From: Pseudomonadota bacterium
GTDB lineage: Bacteria; Pseudomonadota; Alphaproteobacteria; Sphingomonadales; Sphingomonadaceae
Assembly: GCA_029781465.1 (NCBI GenBank)
Contig: JAKOWQ010000188.1
Span: forward strand, 1-9,863
Direction: 5' to 3'
Length of the DNA stretch: 9,863 nt
Shown in pieces: positions 5,840 through 9,863 of the stretch. The notes beneath the pieces are model-generated. The model saw nothing but the letters and a program-made list of their open reading frames with translations, was not told the DNA's origin and searched no databases. A program made the translations under genes and the position numbers. Within the stretch, counting starts at the first letter, position 1, and every line of letters starts with the position of its first letter.

Positions 5840-6940
5840 TTGTCTTCCACATTCTATCTCCGCCCGACCGCGCTGTGCGACAGTCCGCAAAGCGAGGAGG
5901 GCGAGGCGCTGCGCCTGGCCGGGGGGATGGTCTTTGCCTGCCGCTTCGCGCTGATCGAGCGTGAAGGGGGGCGGATTGCCGCGCGTCGGCGTTTTTCGCT
6001 TCCTGAGCTGCGCGATGCCCTGGCGGACCTTCCCGACGCGGTGCGCGAGCAGTTCGAAAACCTTCAGCGTGCCCATCCGCCCTTGCAATGCGGTGCGCGC
6101 ACCCTGCGGCTCGATCAGCCACAGGTGATGGGAATCCTCAACGTCACGCCCGACAGTTTTTCCGACGGCGGCCAGTTCATGGACGATCCCGAGGTGGCCC
6201 ATGCCCACGCCGCCGCGATGCTGGAAGGCGGGGCGGCGATCATTGACGTCGGCGGGGAAAGCACCCGGCCCGGCGCGGCGGCGGTGTGGGAAGGCGATGA
6301 ACTCAAGCGGGTGATCCCGGCGGTCGAGCGGCTCGCCGCCTCGGGCGCGGCGATTTCCATCGACACACGCCGTCCGGGGGTGATGGAGGCCGCGCTGAAG
6401 GCCGGAGCGCAGGTCATCAACGATGTCTCCGCCCTGCGCCACGATCCGCGCAGCCTGGAATTCGCCGCCGCCAGCGGCGCCCCGGTGGTGCTGATGCACG
6501 CACCGGGCGAGGGTGAGGATCTGCATGGCGATGCCGGTTACGGCGATGTCGTGCTCGACGTGTTCGACTGGCTGGCCGCGCGGCGCGATGCGGCGCTCGG
6601 TGCGGGGATCGCGCGTGAGAAGATCGTGCTCGATCCCGGTATCGGCTTCGGCAAGACCCTGGCGGAGAACCTTGCCCTGCTTAATGCGCTGCCGCTGTTC
6701 CATGCCCTGGGCCAGCCACTGCTGCTGGGCGCCAGCCGCAAGCGGATGGTGGGCGCGCTCAGCAACGAGGCGCCCGCGCACCAGCGGCTGGGCGGCAGCC
6801 TGGCACTGGCGGTCAAGGGGATGGACGCCGGTGTGCAACTGCTGCGGGTACACGATGTGCCCGAAACCGTGCAGGCCCGCGATGTCTGGCGCGGCCTGCG
6901 CGATGCCGCGCTGACCGATTTCTCTCAGCTTCCCGGCTGA
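5840..6940 (+). CDS. folP: Dihydropteroate synthase
   Basis: FolP condenses p-aminobenzoate with the pterin pyrophosphate to give dihydropteroate in folate synthesis and is the sulfonamide target. The signatures are MGILNVTPDSFSDGG (97-111), DVGGESTRPG (136-145), SIDTRRP (173-179), INDVSAL (193-199), LDPGIGFGKT (264-273), GASRKRMVG (297-305) and RVHDV (336-340), a complete TIM-barrel set. At 366 residues it carries roughly 80 extra N-terminal residues compared with E. coli FolP (282). The start is TTG: GAGG (5829-5832) lies 7 bases upstream, and YLRPTALCDSP reads like a conserved N-terminus; the next ATG is codon 30. It begins two bases after the ccrM stop, implying coupling. After VLMH (217-220) the loop is APGEGEDLHGD, not the common MRG/MQG form. 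The 3' end overlaps the convergent DUF3999 gene by 16 bases. Confidence 0.93.
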   Translation: MSSTFYLRPTALCDSPQSEEGEALRLAGGMVFACRFALIEREGGRIAARRRFSLPELRDALADLPDAVREQFENLQRAHPPLQCGARTLRLDQPQVMGILNVTPDSFSDGGQFMDDPEVAHAHAAAMLEGGAAIIDVGGESTRPGAAAVWEGDELKRVIPAVERLAASGAAISIDTRRPGVMEAALKAGAQVINDVSALRHDPRSLEFAAASGAPVVLMHAPGEGEDLHGDAGYGDVVLDVFDWLAARRDAALGAGIAREKIVLDPGIGFGKTLAENLALLNALPLFHALGQPLLLGASRKRMVGALSNEAPAHQRLGGSLALAVKGMDAGVQLLRVHDVPETVQARDVWRGLRDAALTDFSQLPG

Positions 6941-8274
6941 TCCGCGCCCGGCGCGTTGGCCTTCATCAGCCGGATCGCCGCGAACGCGAGCATCGCCGTG
7001 CCCAGCACCAGCGCGCCCCACAGCACCAGCTTTCGGGTATCGAACGGACCCTCGGCTGGCGGGGCGACCGCGATCGACGGAGCCGGGGTACCCGAGACGT
7101 CGACCCTGGCGAGCGGGAGCGCCGCCGACGTGCCTTGGTGGTTGCCGATCAATTCGTCGGCGGCAAACCAGGCGGGCGCCGCGCTGCCAGAGCCCACGGC
7201 CAGCACATAGGGCGGGGCATCGTTGAACGCCGCGACCAGTTCGACCGGTTCGAGCAGGAGTTCGAGCCGGGGTGCTGCCGCGAAGCCCGCGCTGCGCGCG
7301 TCAGCCTCGATCCGGTAATCGCGCCAGGTTGCCGCGCCGAGATCTATCGTGCTGCCCTTGTCGCCCGGCCGGGCAATTCCGGCGCCCAGCAGGGTCCAGG
7401 TCTCCTCGGGATGATTGCGCCCATAAAGCCGCAGGGGAACCACCCCGTCGGGTCCGGTCTCGATCAGGCGAAGCGCGGCGAGCGGCGCTCCGAACGGCAC
7501 GGAAAAGCGCAGGCGGTGGGCATCTTCCAGCGCCAGTCCGCTGGCCGCAACCGCGATCCGTGGGGGCGGGGCCGAGCTGGCCGTGGTGACGGTTGCCGCG
7601 CGCAGTTCCACCCCTGCCGCATCGCCCCAGCTGGCCTTGAGATAGCGATCCTTGAAACTGGCGCCGCCCAGCGCGATTTCCGCGGGGCCGAGCAGTGCTC
7701 CGCCCTGTCCCGCGCGCAGCAAGACCTTTTCGGCAAGGGGCTGCCAGATCTTGAGATCGCTGCTGGTTTCCAGCGTTATCGTGACCGGCCGCTGCAAGGG
7801 CAGGTCCGCATCGAGCGCCACTGAAACGGCTGGCTGGTCGATCTTGTGGGTATCGAACAACACGCCGGATTGTCCGGCCGCCGCCGCATCGCCGCCGCCG
7901 CTGACTTCCACCTGGCCCAGCGCTGGATTGTCGATGCGGATCGTGGTTGGTGCGGGCTGGGCGGTGCCGTCTCCGAGCAGCGGGACTGCCGGTAGCGTAA
8001 CCTCTCCGTGCTTGGCCACGGCCGCGCCGTCGCGCGCCAGCGGTACCGGCTTGCCGCGCCCATCGAACAGCCGCACGTCGCCCAGATCGGCGCGCTCGAT
8101 CGCAATCAGCGCCTGCGCCGGAAGCAACAGGCGCTGCGCCCCGCCGCCTGCCGCCGGTTCAACCGCCAGGCGCGACTTGAATCCCTCGGGCGCGGTGGGC
8201 GGTGCTTCGGGTGCCTTGTTGCAGGCGGCCAGCAGTGCCAGCCCCGCAACCGCGAAGGATCGCAGCGGGTTCAT
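6925..8274 (-). CDS. DUF3999 family lipoprotein/membrane protein
   Basis: This 449-residue envelope protein has unknown function. The N-terminus MNPLRSFAVAGLALLAAC has a lipobox (LAAC, lipidated Cys18, Asn at +2). A long extracytoplasmic beta-rich part follows, with two related units (about 150-228 and 253-344), each ending in a W-x-x-L then S/W-x-D-R/Y-Y-x-x-x-A/D pattern, reminiscent of discoidin-like galactose-binding sandwiches. Next come PPYVLAVGSG (354-363) and a single C-terminal membrane helix (about 416-434) after RK, ending in a short polar tail. The start is set by GGAGGA (8281-8286, minus strand) 6 bases before the ATG and a 4-base ATGA overlap with the DUF2339 stop. The same frame stays open upstream to 9285, but that part is a shadow inside DUF2339. 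I recall DUF2339 and DUF3999 genes as frequent neighbours, suggesting a joint membrane function. Confidence 0.87.
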   Translation of the reverse strand: MNPLRSFAVAGLALLAACNKAPEAPPTAPEGFKSRLAVEPAAGGGAQRLLLPAQALIAIERADLGDVRLFDGRGKPVPLARDGAAVAKHGEVTLPAVPLLGDGTAQPAPTTIRIDNPALGQVEVSGGGDAAAAGQSGVLFDTHKIDQPAVSVALDADLPLQRPVTITLETSSDLKIWQPLAEKVLLRAGQGGALLGPAEIALGGASFKDRYLKASWGDAAGVELRAATVTTASSAPPPRIAVAASGLALEDAHRLRFSVPFGAPLAALRLIETGPDGVVPLRLYGRNHPEETWTLLGAGIARPGDKGSTIDLGAATWRDYRIEADARSAGFAAAPRLELLLEPVELVAAFNDAPPYVLAVGSGSAAPAWFAADELIGNHQGTSAALPLARVDVSGTPAPSIAVAPPAEGPFDTRKLVLWGALVLGTAMLAFAAIRLMKANAPGADQPGS

Positions 8275-9863
8275 GGCTTGTCCTCCTTGCGCGGCGGCAG
8301 CGGCACGAAATAGCCGATCGCCAGCATCATCACGCCAACCCCGATGAAGGCGACGATCCGCGCCCAGCCTTCGGCCTGGGCCATGTCGATCAGCAGCAGC
8401 TTGGCCACCACAATGCCCAGCAGCACCGCCCCGGTCAGCCAGGCAAGGCGGATCGCGCGGCGATGGGCAAACAGCATCAACGCGGTGGCGATCAGCGTCC
8501 ACAGGATGGTCAGGCCGGTTTGCACGGCCGGGCTGTGCGCCAGTTCGGCCTGGCTCCAGCCCACGCCCAGGAAATGGTGCGCGGTGCGCAGCCAGATCGT
8601 GTTGATCCACACGAAAGCCAGCATGCCGCCCAGCGCCCGGCCAAGCCCGCCCGCGAACGGTTCGGCTCCGCTCGGAATCTTCGCCGCGCTGCCCAGCATC
8701 CTGCGCCATAGCGCCAGCGCCACCAGCGCCAGCCCGATTGCCAGATCGACCGGGTTGACCAGCGGTATGTAGGGCAGCGGATCGGTGATCCCTTCGGCGA
8801 TCACCGCGGTCAGGAATGCGCCCCCGAAGGTCAGCAGCGCCAGCGGCAGGGCGGCACCCCACCAATAGACCCGCGCATGGGGATCGCGCGGCCAGCCCAG
8901 CCCGGTCAGATCCTTGCGCGGGGCGGCGCTTCCTGCCCAGCGGGTCAGGAGGGCCAGCACCGCCGTTGCGCTGACCAGGAAGACAACCCCGGCCCACGCG
9001 GTGTCCCACAGGTTTCCACGCTCGACCCCCAGCCACAGGGCGTTGGCGAGCATGGCGGTGCCGAGCCAGACCGTGCCGGCATGATTGGCACCGCGCAGCA
9101 GGTGCCCGGCATGGGCATCGTCGGCATCGCGCCGCCGCAGCAGCCACAGATGCAGCGCCAGGGCTGCCGTCCAGACTGCAAGATCGGGCAGGTAAAGCAC
9201 ATAGCGGCCCATCGCCACCGAGCCCGGAAAGGCAAACCACAGCACCGGCAGACTGAGCAGGCCGGGCAGGCTGGCGGCTTCCCACTGCCGCTTGCGCCCG
9301 AACCAGTCTGACAAGGCCATCAGCCCAAGTAGGGCCAGCACGACTGCGAAAAGCTGGCCGTGATCGGACAGGACCGCGCGGGGATAGTCGTCACTGCCCA
9401 GCGCGGGCAGGCGGCGGCTGGCTTCCTGCACTACCGCGATCGCGGCGAACAGGAACCCGCCCATGTACCACGGCTTTTCAAACCCCGGCTCGGTGCGGAC
9501 CCAGCCCTTGGCCCAGCTCGATCCCGAATGCGGCAGTTCCCCGCGCAGCAGCCAGGCGGTCAGCACCATCGGCAGGGCGACCAGCAGCGGGGTGATGAAG
9601 CCGTTGTTGGCAAGCGGCATGGCCGAAACATTGGTATCGAGCGTGCCCAGCGCGACCACGCCGGCGATCGCCTGAAGCAGCAGGCCGAAGGCGCGCGGCA
9701 TCCAGCGCGCTTGCCGCGCGCCGACCCAGAATGCGCCCAGTCCTTCGAGCGCCCAGGCGCCCGAGGTCCAGCGCGCGTCGAGCGCCAGGGGCACGGCCAA
9801 AGTGACGAAACCGACACCGATCGCCAGCATCGATTCGTTGACCAGCCGCATTTCCGCCTTGGC
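8271..9863 (-). CDS. DUF2339 multi-pass membrane protein (partial, 5' end outside window)
   Basis: The visible 530 codons run from the right edge to the stop at 8271 with no natural start; the frame continues past the edge as AKAE before the first visible Met (9851), so the N-terminus is missing. Full DUF2339 proteins are around 900 residues, so this is the C-terminal half or more. It is a chain of hydrophobic helices, well over ten, joined by short Arg- and Asp-containing loops, for example MLAIGVGFVTLAVPLALDAR, VFLVSATAVLALLTRWAG and IVAFIGVGVMMLAIGYFVPL, ending in a charged PPRKEDKP tail that is probably cytoplasmic. No transporter or enzyme motif is evident. It is an inner-membrane protein of unknown role, translationally coupled to DUF3999. 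Confidence 0.85.
   Translation of the reverse strand, partial: AKAEMRLVNESMLAIGVGFVTLAVPLALDARWTSGAWALEGLGAFWVGARQARWMPRAFGLLLQAIAGVVALGTLDTNVSAMPLANNGFITPLLVALPMVLTAWLLRGELPHSGSSWAKGWVRTEPGFEKPWYMGGFLFAAIAVVQEASRRLPALGSDDYPRAVLSDHGQLFAVVLALLGLMALSDWFGRKRQWEAASLPGLLSLPVLWFAFPGSVAMGRYVLYLPDLAVWTAALALHLWLLRRRDADDAHAGHLLRGANHAGTVWLGTAMLANALWLGVERGNLWDTAWAGVVFLVSATAVLALLTRWAGSAAPRKDLTGLGWPRDPHARVYWWGAALPLALLTFGGAFLTAVIAEGITDPLPYIPLVNPVDLAIGLALVALALWRRMLGSAAKIPSGAEPFAGGLGRALGGMLAFVWINTIWLRTAHHFLGVGWSQAELAHSPAVQTGLTILWTLIATALMLFAHRRAIRLAWLTGAVLLGIVVAKLLLIDMAQAEGWARIVAFIGVGVMMLAIGYFVPLPPRKEDKP

Noticed and set aside
4665..6122. Antisense 485-codon open frame opposite ccrM
   Set aside because: It mirrors the codon bias of ccrM, has no recognisable domain and crosses the ccrM/folP junction.
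8275..9285. Open frame on the minus strand upstream of, and in frame with, DUF3999
   Set aside because: It lies inside DUF2339 in another frame and is rich in Arg, Gly and Ala as expected of a GC-rich shadow. The DUF3999 start has its own ribosome binding site and signal peptide.
1..9863. Mobile elements, CRISPR arrays, tRNA or rRNA genes
   Set aside because: I saw no transposase motifs, terminal repeats, regularly spaced repeats or cloverleaf sequences.

Overview
The window is GC-rich and densely coding. It looks like chromosomal DNA of an alphaproteobacterium, most likely a sphingomonad (Sphingomonadales). The strongest clue is a CcrM-type GANTC adenine methyltransferase with an intact C-terminal DNA-binding module, lying directly after rnhB. 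The DUF1285 - CoA-Nudix - CCA-transferase gene order also fits this group. The lineage is inferred from gene content only. There is no sign of mobile DNA, CRISPR, tRNA or rRNA, and no gene-free stretch longer than about 215 bases.

Layout. Positions 1-198 (minus) hold the 5' part of a small exported protein, cut by the window edge and preceded by a near-palindromic operator candidate. Positions 320-3770 (minus) form a tight five-gene run, transcribed in the order GNAT acetyltransferase, DUF1285 protein, CoA pyrophosphatase (Nudix), CCA tRNA nucleotidyltransferase, membrane-anchored retropepsin-like protease. The middle genes overlap or nearly touch. Divergent from it, rnhB (RNase HII) runs on the plus strand. 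A 214-base intergenic region follows, then ccrM and folP (dihydropteroate synthase). folP uses a TTG start two bases after the ccrM stop. folP converges with, and overlaps by 16 bases, the last gene of a minus-strand pair: DUF2339 (partial, running off the right edge) and DUF3999 (lipobox plus C-terminal membrane helix). These two share a 4-base ATGA overlap.

The most interesting part is the ccrM upstream region. Eight GANTC sites, the target of the enzyme encoded just downstream, lie within 163 bases (4504-4666). By eye I find only eight more in the rest of the window, and the GAGTC/GACTC versions occur only in this cluster. The same region has a CtrA-like half-site (TTAACC), a perfect DnaA box (TGTGGATAA) 24 bases before the ccrM start, and several competing inverted repeats. 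This suggests that ccrM, and through tight coupling folP, is controlled by methylation state and cell-cycle regulators. The other candidate for undescribed biology is the DUF2339-DUF3999 envelope pair. The rest is conserved housekeeping: tRNA 3'-end maturation, CoA turnover, RNA:DNA hybrid removal and folate synthesis.
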